NCBI GenBank assembly: GCA_036502005.1
Contig: DASXZH010000002.1
Span: 130,928 to 194,927, forward strand
DNA: 64,000 bases
Reading direction: 5' to 3'
Origin: DASXZH01 sp036502005
Lineage (GTDB): Bacteria; Armatimonadota; Fimbriimonadia; Fimbriimonadales; Fimbriimonadaceae
The notes beneath the pieces were generated by a model. That model searched no databases. It saw only the letters and a list, made by a program, of their open reading frames with translations, and had not been told where the DNA came from. The position numbers were made by a program, and so were the translations under genes. Shown here in pieces: positions 17,656 through 26,511 of this stretch (its first letter is position 1; every line of letters starts with the position of its first letter).

Positions 17656-17795
17656 ATATTTTACGTAGTCACACTTTATCGAAGACAGCAGTTCATACCG
17701 GTTTTTGCCCAGAGAATTTTCGCAATCGGCTTCGAAAGCCAAGTCGTATTCCTCACCAAACATTTCTCAAAACCTGCGCCTTTGAGACTAAGGCT

Positions 17796-19142
17796 TTATC
17801 CTTGCGTTACAAGGGACTCGACCTCATCGGTTTTTTCTTTCAGGAGTTTTTCATCCCCGTGGGTTTCAACGTTTAGCCGGATCACCGGCTCTGTATTTGA
17901 ACCCCGAAGATTGAATCGCCATTTAGGGTACTCGACACTAAGGCCATCGAGCTTATCGATCTTTGCGTCTTTGTAGTGCGTTTCGACTTGGGCCAAGGTC
18001 TGCTTCACGTCCTTTACTTTGGCGTTGATCTCGCCGCTGCATGGATAGTTCTTGATCATTTCCCCGACTAAGTCGCCAAGGGTGCGGCCGGTTTGCGAGA
18101 CCAGTCTGGCAACAAGCAAGAACGGGATCATTCCGCTATCGCAATACCAGTTGTCTTTAAAGTAATGATGGGCGCTCATTTCGCCGCCATACACGGCGTC
18201 TTCCGCGCGCATCTTTTCCTTTATGAAGGCGTGCCCGCTTTTGCAAACCACTGCCCGCCCGCCCATTTTGGCCACAATGTCGAGCGTATTCCAAGTCAGC
18301 CGAGGATCGTAGATGATCGTCTGATGCGGATTCACGCTAAGCAAGGCGTGGGCGATAAGCCCGACCAAATAGTAGGCCTCGATAAAGTTGCCATCGCCAT
18401 CGAAGAAGAAGCAGCGGTCGTAGTCGCCATCCCAGGCAACTCCAAAATCGAACTTCACCTCTTTCATGCGGGCCATTTGGCACGCTCGGGAGGCTTCCAA
18501 AATTGGGTTAGGAACGCCGTTAGGAAACTGGCCATCCGGCTCCCATCTCATTTTTTCTACTTGCAACGGCAATAGCGGCAGAAGCTTATCAAGCGCGACC
18601 GATGCAGCGCCGTTACCCGAGTTGGCGAGGATTTTAAGCGGCTTAAGGTCCTTCGGATCGACCAACTTGAGCAGGTGGTTTATGAAATCCTTGTAAGGGT
18701 CTCGCTGGCTGATGCTGCCGCGTCCGGAGCGCTCCCACTTTTTCTCGAAAGCTCTCTTCTCGATTTGAAGCAGGCCGGTATCGCCGCTAATGGGACGCGA
18801 TTCCTGACGCACCATTTTCATGCCGTTGTATTCGGGCGGGTTATGACTCGCGGTGATCATGACGCCGCCATCGTAGCCATAAAAAGCGGTGGCGAAGTAA
18901 ACCATCTCGGTGCCGACCATACGGAGGTGGATCACATCCACACCGGCATCGGTTAGGCCGCGGCTCAAAGAGTCGCAAAGCTCGGGTCCGGAAAGACGGA
19001 TATCGTAGCCAATGCACACCGAGTGGGCGTTGGTTTCATCGGCATAGGCGCGCCCTATGTCATAGGCGATTTCATCATTAAGTTCGGTCGGCACAATGCC
19101 GCGAACGTCGTAGGCCTTGAAGCAGGGGAGATAGTCGCCCAT
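17796..19142 (-). CDS. manB: Phosphomannomutase/phosphoglucomutase
   Basis: 448 residues, the normal length for the alpha-D-phosphohexomutase family. The phosphoserine loop is GGVMITASHNPPEYNGMK (about residues 92-109), the Mg2+ loop is DGDYDRCFFFDG (about 237-248), the sugar-binding loop is GGEMSAHHYFKD, and the phosphate-binding loop RGSNTEPVIRLNVET lies near the C-terminus. Interconverts mannose or glucose 6- and 1-phosphates for cell-envelope glycans. Last gene of the nfo-cinA-manB unit, 17 nt after cinA. A decayed second copy of its 3' end lies at 8168-8307. Choice between mannose and glucose specificity is not possible from sequence alone. Confidence 0.93.
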   Translation of the reverse strand: MGDYLPCFKAYDVRGIVPTELNDEIAYDIGRAYADETNAHSVCIGYDIRLSGPELCDSLSRGLTDAGVDVIHLRMVGTEMVYFATAFYGYDGGVMITASHNPPEYNGMKMVRQESRPISGDTGLLQIEKRAFEKKWERSGRGSISQRDPYKDFINHLLKLVDPKDLKPLKILANSGNGAASVALDKLLPLLPLQVEKMRWEPDGQFPNGVPNPILEASRACQMARMKEVKFDFGVAWDGDYDRCFFFDGDGNFIEAYYLVGLIAHALLSVNPHQTIIYDPRLTWNTLDIVAKMGGRAVVCKSGHAFIKEKMRAEDAVYGGEMSAHHYFKDNWYCDSGMIPFLLVARLVSQTGRTLGDLVGEMIKNYPCSGEINAKVKDVKQTLAQVETHYKDAKIDKLDGLSVEYPKWRFNLRGSNTEPVIRLNVETHGDEKLLKEKTDEVESLVTQG

Positions 19143-19159
19143 TAGCTATCCTTTCTACC

Positions 19160-20413
19160 CTAGTTTTGCCAGTCCTTTAGAATCTCTTCACGAAGGAGGG
19201 TTAATGCGAACTGAGCGGCCCGGTTTCTTATGTCTTCCCTTATGCCCCTAAATCGATACTCTTCAACGCGCGTTCCGTTTGGACCGGCTACTGCAAGGTA
19301 GGTCAATCCGACCGGCTTATCGCCTTTATCGCTAGTTGGGCCGGCGTTGCCGGTGAGGCTAACGCCGTAGGTGCTTTCGAACTTGCGCTTTATGCCTTCC
19401 GACATTTGCTGGGCTACTTCTGCGCTAACGGGGCCGATTGTGGGGTCATTTAGAAGCTTGGGTTCCACACCCAACTCGTTTTCCTTGGCTTTGGTTGTAT
19501 AGGTGATGAGCCCGCCCTTAAAGGTCTTGCTTGCGCCTTCGACGCTTGTCATTCTCGCGCCTAGGCCACCGCCAGTAATGCTCTCGGCCACGGCAACGGT
19601 TTGGTCCTTTTCCTCAAGGAGTTTTAGCGTTGCTTCCTCCAGGGTGGTCTTGTCTTCGCCGAAAATTGCATCGCCCAGCAATTCTTTTATTTTCGCCAGG
19701 GTGGGTGCCATCAGTTTTTCCGCTTCTTCAACCGTGCCCGCGCTTGCCGTAACTCGCAAATGGACCTCGCCGGGCTTGGCGTAGGGGGCAATGGAAGGGT
19801 TTTCGTAGGCGAGTAGTTCTTTAACTCGGTCTTCCACCGTGCTCTCCCCCAATCCGCAAATTCTAAGCAAATGCGAATGGATGATTTGGCCGCTGGAGTA
19901 GCGCATGAGAAAATCCCTCACGGGACCATCGACCATGGGTTTGAATTCGTTCTTAGGGCCGGGGAGGGCGATCACAACTTTGTCGTCCTTCTGGCAAATG
20001 AGCCCGGGCGCCGTCCCGTTGGGGTTTTCTATTGCCACGCTATGTTTCGGCCGCATGCATTGGCGCACCTGCGAATCGGTCCAGTTCAGCTTTCTTAAAG
20101 CGAACAGCTTGCGTAGCTTTTCCTCGATCTCGGGATCTCGTTCCATCGAATCATCCATAGCCGCCGAGATACCATCTCGGGTGAGATCGTCTTGGGTCGG
20201 CCCAAGACCACCGATGGTGATCACAATATCCGCCCTTTTGAGAGCCAGTTGGAGGGCCTCTTTAAGCCGCTGAAGGTTATCCCCCACCGTTTGCCGGTGC
20301 ACATGCCGAATCCCTAGCTCAGGAAAAAGTTGACCCAAATGCTGGGCGTTTGTATCCACGATTTGGCCCATAAGGATCTCGGTGCCAACGGATACGATTT
20401 CAGCGGTTTTCAT
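19160..20413 (-). CDS. cinA: CinA: competence/damage-inducible protein, NMN deamidase
   Basis: 417 residues, full-length two-domain CinA. The N-terminal MoaB/MogA-like domain (about 1-170: EIVSVGTEILMGQIVDTNAQHL, GGLGPTQDDLTRD) acts on ADP-ribose pyrophosphates. The C-terminal PncC-type domain (about 255-415: AVAESITGGGLGARMTSVEGASKTFKGGLITYT, SLTGNAGP) deamidates nicotinamide mononucleotide for pyridine-nucleotide salvage. The start overlaps the stop of nfo (ATGA at 20410-20413), so the two are translationally coupled. NAD recycling next to a DNA-repair nuclease fits the damage link of the family name. Confidence 0.95.
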   Translation of the reverse strand: MKTAEIVSVGTEILMGQIVDTNAQHLGQLFPELGIRHVHRQTVGDNLQRLKEALQLALKRADIVITIGGLGPTQDDLTRDGISAAMDDSMERDPEIEEKLRKLFALRKLNWTDSQVRQCMRPKHSVAIENPNGTAPGLICQKDDKVVIALPGPKNEFKPMVDGPVRDFLMRYSSGQIIHSHLLRICGLGESTVEDRVKELLAYENPSIAPYAKPGEVHLRVTASAGTVEEAEKLMAPTLAKIKELLGDAIFGEDKTTLEEATLKLLEEKDQTVAVAESITGGGLGARMTSVEGASKTFKGGLITYTTKAKENELGVEPKLLNDPTIGPVSAEVAQQMSEGIKRKFESTYGVSLTGNAGPTSDKGDKPVGLTYLAVAGPNGTRVEEYRFRGIREDIRNRAAQFALTLLREEILKDWQN

Positions 20414-21252
20414 TGATCGATGAGGTCCTTAAGATGCTGCAGGTTTTCTACGTGCTTCTCGGCCTCCGTCTCTAACAAAATCGGGATATTCTCAAACCGT
20501 GGATCGTTGACCAGACATTTGAAGGCTTCATCTCCGATGAACCCTTTGCCGATATCCTCGTGCCGATCGATGTGGGAACCCAGTTCGCGCTTGCTGTCGT
20601 TGCAGTGGATCACTTTCAGCCGATCCAATCCGATGATCTTATCGAATTGTTCAAAGGCTTCGTTAAAGGTTTCTTCCGTGCGGATATCGTAACCGGCAAC
20701 AAAAATGTGGCATGTGTCTAAGCAAACTCGCAGCCGTGGGTGGCCTTTGCACTCTTCCAAAATAACGGCAATCTGCTCAAACTTGAAGTTGAGGTCGCTT
20801 CCTTGGCCGGCCGTTGTTTCCATGCAGAGAGTGACCGTTTCGGGCGTATCGTCGAGGATTTGAGTGGTTGCTTCCGCAATTCGCATGAGGGCTTCGCCCT
20901 CCGTTTGGTTCTTATGCGAACCCATGTGAGAGACGAGGAATTCGATGCCGTACATGGCACAACGAAACATCTCTTCTTGAAGCGCCTTGTGGCTCTTCAC
21001 CGCCAAAGCCGGATCGAACGCGCTTAAGTTGACCAGGTAGCTGTCGTGGCTAACGACCGAGGTGAGGCCAGTTTCCTTTTGGGCTTCTTTGAAGTCGAAG
21101 ACCATCTCATTCGAGATGGGCTTGGCGTACCATTGCTGAGGGCTGGAAGTGAAAACTTGCACGGCTGTGCAGCCGATTTCTTTGCCTTGGCGGAGGGCGT
21201 TTCCTAGCCCTCCTTTGATCGGTATGTGCGCCCCTAACAGCTTCGCGGCCAT
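20410..21252 (-). CDS. nfo: Endonuclease IV (AP endonuclease)
   Basis: 280 residues, the family's usual length. A TIM-barrel with the trinuclear zinc signatures in order: GAHIPIKGGLGNA, VSHDSYLVNLSAFDP, SHMGSHKN, METTAGQGSDLNFKFEQ, VCLDTCHIFVAGYDI, VIHCNDSKRELGSHIDRHEDIGKG, and PILLETEAE. Cleaves 5' of abasic sites and removes 3' blocking groups in base excision repair. First gene of the nfo-cinA-manB operon. Its 5' end faces the decayed DUF433 gene across 32 nt. Confidence 0.95.
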   Translation of the reverse strand: MAAKLLGAHIPIKGGLGNALRQGKEIGCTAVQVFTSSPQQWYAKPISNEMVFDFKEAQKETGLTSVVSHDSYLVNLSAFDPALAVKSHKALQEEMFRCAMYGIEFLVSHMGSHKNQTEGEALMRIAEATTQILDDTPETVTLCMETTAGQGSDLNFKFEQIAVILEECKGHPRLRVCLDTCHIFVAGYDIRTEETFNEAFEQFDKIIGLDRLKVIHCNDSKRELGSHIDRHEDIGKGFIGDEAFKCLVNDPRFENIPILLETEAEKHVENLQHLKDLIDQ

Positions 21253-21272
21253 GTATCGGAGCGTACCTCCTG

Positions 21273-21278
21273 TACAAT
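21273..21278 (+). promoter_or_regulatory. -10-like TACAAT close to the DUF433 start
   Basis: TACAAT ends 6 nt before the ATG at 21285, with no Shine-Dalgarno in between, so the transcript would be leaderless. No clear -35. Confidence 0.4.
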
Positions 21279-21284
21279 AGAAGC

Positions 21285-21534
21285 ATGCTCACGCAGATAC
21301 CTTCTGGCTTAGAACACGTGATGAATATCGACCCCAATATTTTGGGCGGCGAGCCGTGTTTTAACGGAACGCGCGTGCCCCTTGAAACCATTGTCGACAA
21401 CCTTGCTGCTGGAATTAGCCGAACGAATTTTGAGGAATTACCCTTCGCTCACGCAGGAATACATTGATGCAGTTCTTCAGTGGGAGCAGGCGCTCGCTTA
21501 TAAGGCCACTGGACTTGAGTTGCGCGCTTCGTGA
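21285..21534 (+). pseudogene. DUF433 antitoxin-like gene, frameshifted
   Basis: The first ~50 codons read MNIDPNILGGEPCFNGTRVP...NFEE, the DUF433 signature (small winged-helix antitoxin-like protein). After GAGGAA an extra T at 21438/21439 throws the frame. Dropping it restores YPSLTQEYIDAVLQWEQALAY, the normal end of the family, with stop TGA at 21532-21534 overlapping the GTG start of the DUF5615 gene. As it stands the frame ends at 21467 after 60 residues. Confidence 0.85.
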
Positions 21535-21860
21535 AGCTTCTATTGGATGAGATGATGCCCGAGGAACTCGCCAATCACTTGGTTGGACACGAGGTCGGCC
21601 ATGTTATCTCCCTAGGTTAGAGGCATATTTCAAACGGAAAGCTACTCACTCTTGCGCAGTCCACTGGATTTGAGGTTTTCATAACCAAGGATGGGAACTT
21701 ACACCACCAACAAAACTTGCTGAATCGGCCAATTGCTATCATGGTAGTGCGCGCCAGAACTCAAAGTCTCCCTTCCTTGCTAGCACTTGCGCCGGAGATA
21801 CTTTCAACTCTAGCTGGCATAAAGCCTGGCACGGTCACGATTGTTGGACAATATCCTTAA
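21531..21860 (+). pseudogene. DUF5615 PIN-like toxin gene with nonsense codon
   Basis: From GTG 21531 (overlapping the upstream stop) the frame reads VKLLLDEMMPEELANHL..GHEVGHVISLG, then TAG at about 21618, then HISNGKLLTLAQSTGFEVFITKDGNLHHQQNL...GTVTIVGQYP to TAA at 21860. This is the DUF5615 PIN-like fold partner that usually follows DUF433. The TAG stands where the family has a conserved Trp (GW), a one-base change from TGG. All 110 codons are otherwise intact. Confidence 0.85.
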
Positions 21861-23566
21861 CTGATACTTCCTGGATTCGGAGCAGGCGGCGCTTTCGCCT
21901 TCTTCATCGTGTCGCCCATCCAGTGGATCGCCTTCTCCCAATCGAGCGGAATAAACAACTCGAACACGCCCGTTTTGTTATCGTAGTGAGAAGAGCCAAC
22001 CACGCCGGCGTGTCCGCCGCCGAACACTTCGGTATAGACCGAGTCTTGGCCGCTCATGGCTGACTTGAAGATTCTATGCAAGCTCACCATGAGCGCGGAT
22101 TGGGCGCTCGGAACAATAGATTTTTCCATGGCCACAAACGGCGCATCCTGAGCTAAAGTCGGCCCGCTCGTTCCCATCGCCAGCACTTGAGCCTGCATAG
22201 CGGGTGAGCTCGTGATATATATCGTCCCGCGCGTGGCGATAACGGACCAAGGATCCTGAGGCGCTGGCTGAGGCTGACCCTGCATGGTGGGCTGTGCAGT
22301 CGCGCCCTGCTTTACGGTCCAAACTGTAGCTTCGCCGACTTGCGACTTTGTCACGGTTGCATTGCCCCACGCGCTTGAATGTGCTTGCATCGCATCGAAA
22401 ACCTTGTTGGCAACAACGATCGGATCCTCGCCATTTGCCGAGTCCGCGTAGAGCAAAATGCCAGGCTGCATCGAGTTTGTACTACTAAAACCGCTTGCAG
22501 TAGGCGAACTTGTAGTAGAGGTCTTACCGGGGTAGACGGCAAGCTCCACATCTCCCGATAGCTTTGCAAGCACATCGCTAATAGGATCGATCCCGTTCTT
22601 TTGCCGAACGTCTGCCAAAGCACTTTCGACCGTCGCTTCGCTACCGGTCGATTTCGCGTAAGCCGTGTACCAAGCGCTGGGATCAGAAATGGCCAAAACG
22701 CCGTAAGCTCCGGACGGAAGCTTGTTCAGAATCGACAAGTCGAGTTTGGGTGCCGTGCCGAGTCCCTCATCATTGATCGGCGTGCGGCAAACCATTGCCA
22801 ACCCTTTTTCACGAACCGCAATCCCTAAAGAGAACCAGCCGCTGGATTTCATCACTGGCCGCTTGTTAACTGCCTGCGACTGCCGATACACTTCCGGACT
22901 TACAAAGCACATGAGGTTCGAGTCGGAGGGCAGTGCCGCCCTTGCCGCCGTGTAAGCGTTGAGCGTGGCTACTGAAGGCAACTTGCCTTTAGAGACTTGA
23001 ACGATCTGGTCGAAACGTGCCGCGCTATTTGTAAAGATCAGATAGTTGCCAACCACCCCAAGAAGCCCGTTTGGCATCGCTGGCATCGCGTACAGTCCTC
23101 CTCCCGGCCCTTCTTTGCAATCTTTGGCAAGCGCCCTTTCAACTGCTGAAGAGTCGGTTATAGACATAAATAGCGCGGTTTCAGTTTTTTCGAATTTAGC
23201 GTCCGTCCAGGCTGCGAACGCGAGGTTGTTGGTGACGTACGGTTGGACATCTTTGACGACTGGATTGTTATTGAAAGCGTTGCCGAGGAGAGTCGCACTC
23301 AAATCACCTATCTGCTCACTTCCCAAGGCCTGCTTGATTCGGGCAAATGAGGCTAGTTGGCTGGTTGAGGGGTTGCCATCAAAGGTTGCCACAAGCGACG
23401 CATCAGCCGGAATATATTTAATGGCCGCTTCGCCGGGTCGGTTGGTTAGATATTTGTAGGCTGCAAACGCAAGGACGGCAACTGCGGCGAGGCCCAACAT
23501 GGCAACCGCTCTTCCAATCCCTTTGCCCTTCTTTTTGTTCACTTCGGCGATACGGCTGTTTTCCAT
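21857..23566 (-). CDS. Membrane-anchored DUF3352-like protein
   Basis: 569 residues from ATG 23566. AGGAG 8 nt upstream decides this start over the ATG ten codons earlier. A Lys-rich cytoplasmic tail (VNKKKGKGIGR) is followed by one transmembrane helix (AVAMLGLAAVAVLAFAAYKYL), then a large extracytoplasmic region beginning YIPADASLVATFDGNP, the opening typical of DUF3352. Repeated alpha/beta segments (LGVVGNYLIFTNSA, GTIYITSSPAMQAQVLA) also fit that family. The C-terminus has Pro-rich APPAPNPGS. Function unknown. The 3' end overlaps the relic toxin gene by 3 nt. Confidence 0.75.
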   Translation of the reverse strand: MENSRIAEVNKKKGKGIGRAVAMLGLAAVAVLAFAAYKYLTNRPGEAAIKYIPADASLVATFDGNPSTSQLASFARIKQALGSEQIGDLSATLLGNAFNNNPVVKDVQPYVTNNLAFAAWTDAKFEKTETALFMSITDSSAVERALAKDCKEGPGGGLYAMPAMPNGLLGVVGNYLIFTNSAARFDQIVQVSKGKLPSVATLNAYTAARAALPSDSNLMCFVSPEVYRQSQAVNKRPVMKSSGWFSLGIAVREKGLAMVCRTPINDEGLGTAPKLDLSILNKLPSGAYGVLAISDPSAWYTAYAKSTGSEATVESALADVRQKNGIDPISDVLAKLSGDVELAVYPGKTSTTSSPTASGFSSTNSMQPGILLYADSANGEDPIVVANKVFDAMQAHSSAWGNATVTKSQVGEATVWTVKQGATAQPTMQGQPQPAPQDPWSVIATRGTIYITSSPAMQAQVLAMGTSGPTLAQDAPFVAMEKSIVPSAQSALMVSLHRIFKSAMSGQDSVYTEVFGGGHAGVVGSSHYDNKTGVFELFIPLDWEKAIHWMGDTMKKAKAPPAPNPGSIS

Positions 23567-23676
23567 TTGTTCGGCTCCTACAATAGTATTCAACATATCG
23601 GGTGGAACCCGGAGTTAAACAGTAAGTTGCAGCTTAAAAGGGGGCTTAGGACTCACGTATCGGGAGGGGAAAGGTT

Positions 23677-23713
23677 GATAAGTGATAGGTGATAGGTGAT
23701 AGGTGACAGGTGA
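23677..23713. repeat. Heptanucleotide tandem array (GTGATAG type)
   Basis: About five head-to-tail 7-mers (GATAAGT, GATAGGT x3, GACAGGT). Same family as the arrays at 25617, 26509, 26874 and 42696. It lies in the 430-nt gap 23567-23996, which otherwise holds only the palindromic element at 23871-23928 and no credible gene. Confidence 0.8.
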
Positions 23714-23870
23714 AACGGGAAGAGGAGCAGTGACGTGAGCCAACTTCAGCCGAAGCCGCGAACTTGGCCTACTATGGGACTGTGGTGGCCCGACACCGCT
23801 TTAAAACGGGCGGCCCGTCGTCGGCAAAGGCGTTAAAGAAGATTGGGAGGACCGGTTTCAAAGGTTTGTT

Positions 23871-23928
23871 GCTCGCGCCTCTCCCGGTTCGCGGACTCAC
23901 CGACCTCTCCATCCGGGAGAGATTTGTA
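23871..23928. repeat. Palindromic interspersed element, copy 1
   Basis: Contains CTCCCGGTTCGCGGACTCAC followed by CGACCTCTCC and a CCGGGAGAG arm. The CTCTCCCGG and CCGGGAGAG ends pair. Other copies at 42527-42572, 44565-44612, 62573-62635 and, partial, 26659-26684 and 63817-63860. Confidence 0.8.
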
Positions 23929-23996
23929 GCTGAGGGAAGGCCCAGGATTGTTTATTTTGACGCCTATGGTCGTCGCCGATGTCTGTCGCCTGACTT

Positions 23997-24623
23997 CTAA
24001 ACCCGCGTTCTTGTTTTCTCCAGCCAATCCTTGGCCGCTGAGATCTCTTCAGAGGAGATCTCGTGTCCTCCTTTGACCCAGTTCAGGGTCACATCCGCGC
24101 CGTAACTTTGCATCTGGGCTACCAGGCGCTCCGCGTTTTCAACCGGAACGATGGAATCCCATTTCCCTGCTGAAACAAAGAGTCTTTTGCCCCCCAGGTC
24201 TGGCGCTGCCACATCGGTTAGGGTAACCATGGGCCGGAACAGAATAGCCTGTGCGATGCTCCCCGGATGAAGCAGCATGGTACTCCAACCTATATTTGCC
24301 CCGTTCGAATAGCCGATGGCCACAACCTGGTCAGCATCAAAAGAATAGGCCTCCGCTGCAGCCTTGATGAAGGCGGCCAAGTCGTGGGAGCGCCCTTTAA
24401 TATCGTCAAAATCAAAAACTCCCTCCGCGAAGCGCCGAAAAAAACGCGGCATGCCATTCTCGACCACCGTTCCGCGAGGACTTAGAAGCCCAGCCGTTGG
24501 CGCAATGCTGGCCCCGAACCGGAGGAGGCTGTTTTCGTCCCCTCCGGTTCCGTGCAGCAAAAGCAGAGTGCGTTTGTCGCCTTCCGTGGCCGGTTTGTAG
24601 CGGTGAATGAACTCCATAGCCAT
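23997..24623 (-). CDS. Alpha/beta-hydrolase, phospholipase/carboxylesterase (MhqD-like)
   Basis: 208 residues, the usual size of the esterase_PHB/YpfH-MhqD group. Oxyanion LLLLHGTGGDENSLL near residue 20, LLSPRG, nucleophile elbow GYSNGAN (Ser about 113), later Asp in GKWDSIVP, and catalytic His in KGGHEIS. It follows the ring-cleaving dioxygenase gene by 4 nt, the same pairing as mhqO-mhqD/azoR units for quinone and hydroquinone detoxification in Bacillus. By analogy it hydrolyses a ring-opened product; substrate not proven. Confidence 0.85.
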   Translation of the reverse strand: MAMEFIHRYKPATEGDKRTLLLLHGTGGDENSLLRFGASIAPTAGLLSPRGTVVENGMPRFFRRFAEGVFDFDDIKGRSHDLAAFIKAAAEAYSFDADQVVAIGYSNGANIGWSTMLLHPGSIAQAILFRPMVTLTDVAAPDLGGKRLFVSAGKWDSIVPVENAERLVAQMQSYGADVTLNWVKGGHEISSEEISAAKDWLEKTRTRV

Positions 24624-24627
24624 TACG

Positions 24628-25569
24628 CTACCGTCTCCAGCGGCGGCGGATGGGCAAAAGGGCCTTTTCGATCTGGCTACGATACGGCTCGTATCGCTGC
24701 GGTAGTTTTAGTCCGCTGCCCAAGGCTTCCACCGGCTCATCGATGGCCATGCCTGGTCCGTCGGTTGCGATCTCGAAGAGCACGCCGCCGCGCTCCCGAT
24801 AGTAAATGGACCGGAAGTAGTCCCGCTCCGTGATCGGACTGACACCATATTTGTCGCCGGAAAGCTTTTGGAACCACTTTTGCTGACTGGCGTCATTCTC
24901 GGTCCGAAAAGCCACGTGATGCACGCTGCCGACAGCGACTCGTCCGTGGCCCGCTTCGGGGTCTTCTATAAGATCGATGTATCGCCCAATCTCTGTTCCT
25001 GAACCCGCGAAACGGGTTCGGTTTCCATCCCGACTCACTTCCTCGCAGCCCATTTCACCGACCAAGGTTTCCAGTGTGGCTTCGTTGTTTTCGTGGAGGA
25101 GGGACACACCGTGAATCCCTATGATCGCGTTTTCTTTGCCTATTTCCTGGCTCGACCAGCCGGTTGGGGCGTACTCGGATTCGATCAGTTCTAAGTTGAT
25201 GCGATCTGGGTCTTCGAAAGACAATAAACTCTCGCCGAACCGGTTCTCCTCTGTAAATTCGATTTCGTGCTCGGTTAATCGCTCACGCCAGAACTCCAAC
25301 GAACCATTCGGGATCGCCAACGCGATCGCAGAAGTTTGCCCCGAGCCCATCCGCCCCTCGTATCCGCCAGGAGACGGGAAGAAGGTGAGAAGCGTTCCCG
25401 GCTTGCCGCTTTCATCGCCGTAATAGAAGTGGTAACTGCCGGGGTCATCGAAGTTGACGGTGACCTTAACGAGGCGCAACCCCAACACGCCCGAGTAGAA
25501 ATCGATGTTCTGCTGCGGGAAACCGCATATAGCCGTAACATGATGAATGCCTGAAATTCTATCTGCCAT
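24628..25569 (-). CDS. Ring-cleaving dioxygenase, VOC superfamily (MhqO/MhqA-like)
   Basis: 313 residues, four VOC modules in two halves. Iron ligands expected in this family are visible: GIHHVTAI (His near residue 9-10), VGSVHHVAFRT (His near 217), and GGVLFEIATDGPG (Glu near 265). Fe(II)-dependent cleavage of hydroquinones or catechol-like rings, cytoplasmic. First gene of a two-gene unit with the MhqD-like esterase. No MarR-type regulator is adjacent, unlike the Bacillus system. Confidence 0.88.
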   Translation of the reverse strand: MADRISGIHHVTAICGFPQQNIDFYSGVLGLRLVKVTVNFDDPGSYHFYYGDESGKPGTLLTFFPSPGGYEGRMGSGQTSAIALAIPNGSLEFWRERLTEHEIEFTEENRFGESLLSFEDPDRINLELIESEYAPTGWSSQEIGKENAIIGIHGVSLLHENNEATLETLVGEMGCEEVSRDGNRTRFAGSGTEIGRYIDLIEDPEAGHGRVAVGSVHHVAFRTENDASQQKWFQKLSGDKYGVSPITERDYFRSIYYRERGGVLFEIATDGPGMAIDEPVEALGSGLKLPQRYEPYRSQIEKALLPIRRRWRR

Positions 25570-25616
25570 ACTTTTTATAACACTAGATTATATATAGTAG
25601 TTCCTTGGCGAAGCGT

Positions 25617-25753
25617 AATAAGTGAAAAGTGATATGTGATAGGAGAAAGGCGAATGGTCGCGGTGACGAAAAACCCCCATCCCAACCCTTCCCCCTCCGC
25701 CGGAGCGCAAGGGGAAGGGCTCTTCGGGGCGTATCACCTTTCACTTATTACAT
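25617..25753. repeat. Composite repeat: heptamer array, CCCCATCCC hairpin, inverted heptamer array
   Basis: AAGTGAAAAGTGATATGTGATAG (left, 25619 on) and, in reverse, TATCACCTTTCACTTATTAC (25733 on) flank a G/C-rich hairpin: CCCTTCCCC ... GGGGAAGGG. It lies just before the S51 peptidase gene; the longer reading frame starting at 25636 runs through it and is not credible there. Confidence 0.75.
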
Positions 25754-25779
25754 CCGCCCATAATATGCACCCTAGCACT

Positions 25780-26511
25780 ATGAAACTCCTCCTCACATCC
25801 TCTGGCATATCCAACCCAAGCATCAACAACGCCTTGGTAGAGCTCCTCGGCAAGCCGATTTCCGAGTGCAATGCGCTCTGCATTCCAACCGCGATTTATC
25901 CCTTTTCCGTTGGCCCATCCATGGCCTATAAGTTCATCACAGGAACGGCGTCCAGCCCAATGTGCGGGCTGGGTTGGAAGTCGCTGGGGGTGTTAGAACT
26001 CACTGCGCTACCTAGCGTGAAGAGAGAAAACTGGGCCAGTGTCGTACAGGAAGCAGATGCTCTGTTAGTTTTTGGTGGCGACGTTTTGTACCTGCGCTAC
26101 TGGATGCGGGAGTCCGGACTGGCAGACCTATTCGCATCTCTACCCAATATGGTTTATGTCGGCGTTAGCGCGGGAAGCATGGTGATTGCGTCCGAGATCG
26201 CCGAAACCTACACTCACAGCAAGCCGCCTGACGACGAAGATATCAAGTCGGAAGAAATCTCGCTAGCCACGCCCGAGGGCGAAGCCTTCAACATAACCCT
26301 TGCCGTGGCGCCGGGTTTAGGGCAGACTGACTTCGCATTGATTCCTCACGTGGAGAACGAGAGATTCCCGGAGAACTCGCTTGCCAGCATCGAAAAGTGG
26401 GTATCAAAGGTGTCCGTGCCGTTGTACGCGATCGACGATCAGACCGCGATCAAGGTGGCCGGCGGTAACGTTGAGGTTATTTCTGAGGGGGAATGGAAGC
26501 TTTTCCCATAA
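25780..26511 (+). CDS. Peptidase E-like protein (S51 family)
   Basis: 243 residues from ATG 25780 (MKLLLTSSG); ATG 25765 is an alternative, and anything earlier lies in the repeat. Class I glutamine-amidotransferase-like fold with YVGVSAGSMVIASE, the GxSAGS nucleophile elbow (Ser near residue 130), preceded by ALLVFGGDVLYLRYW and followed by DFALIPHVENERFPEN with the catalytic-region His. The family cleaves Asp-Xaa dipeptides or processes cyanophycin. Cytoplasmic. Bounded on both sides by heptamer-repeat elements. Confidence 0.87.
   Translation: MKLLLTSSGISNPSINNALVELLGKPISECNALCIPTAIYPFSVGPSMAYKFITGTASSPMCGLGWKSLGVLELTALPSVKRENWASVVQEADALLVFGGDVLYLRYWMRESGLADLFASLPNMVYVGVSAGSMVIASEIAETYTHSKPPDDEDIKSEEISLATPEGEAFNITLAVAPGLGQTDFALIPHVENERFPENSLASIEKWVSKVSVPLYAIDDQTAIKVAGGNVEVISEGEWKLFP

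Noticed and set aside
23764..24000. 78-codon plus-strand frame before the esterase gene
   Set aside because: It is made largely of the palindromic repeat (LLLAPLPVRGLTDLSIRE comes from it).
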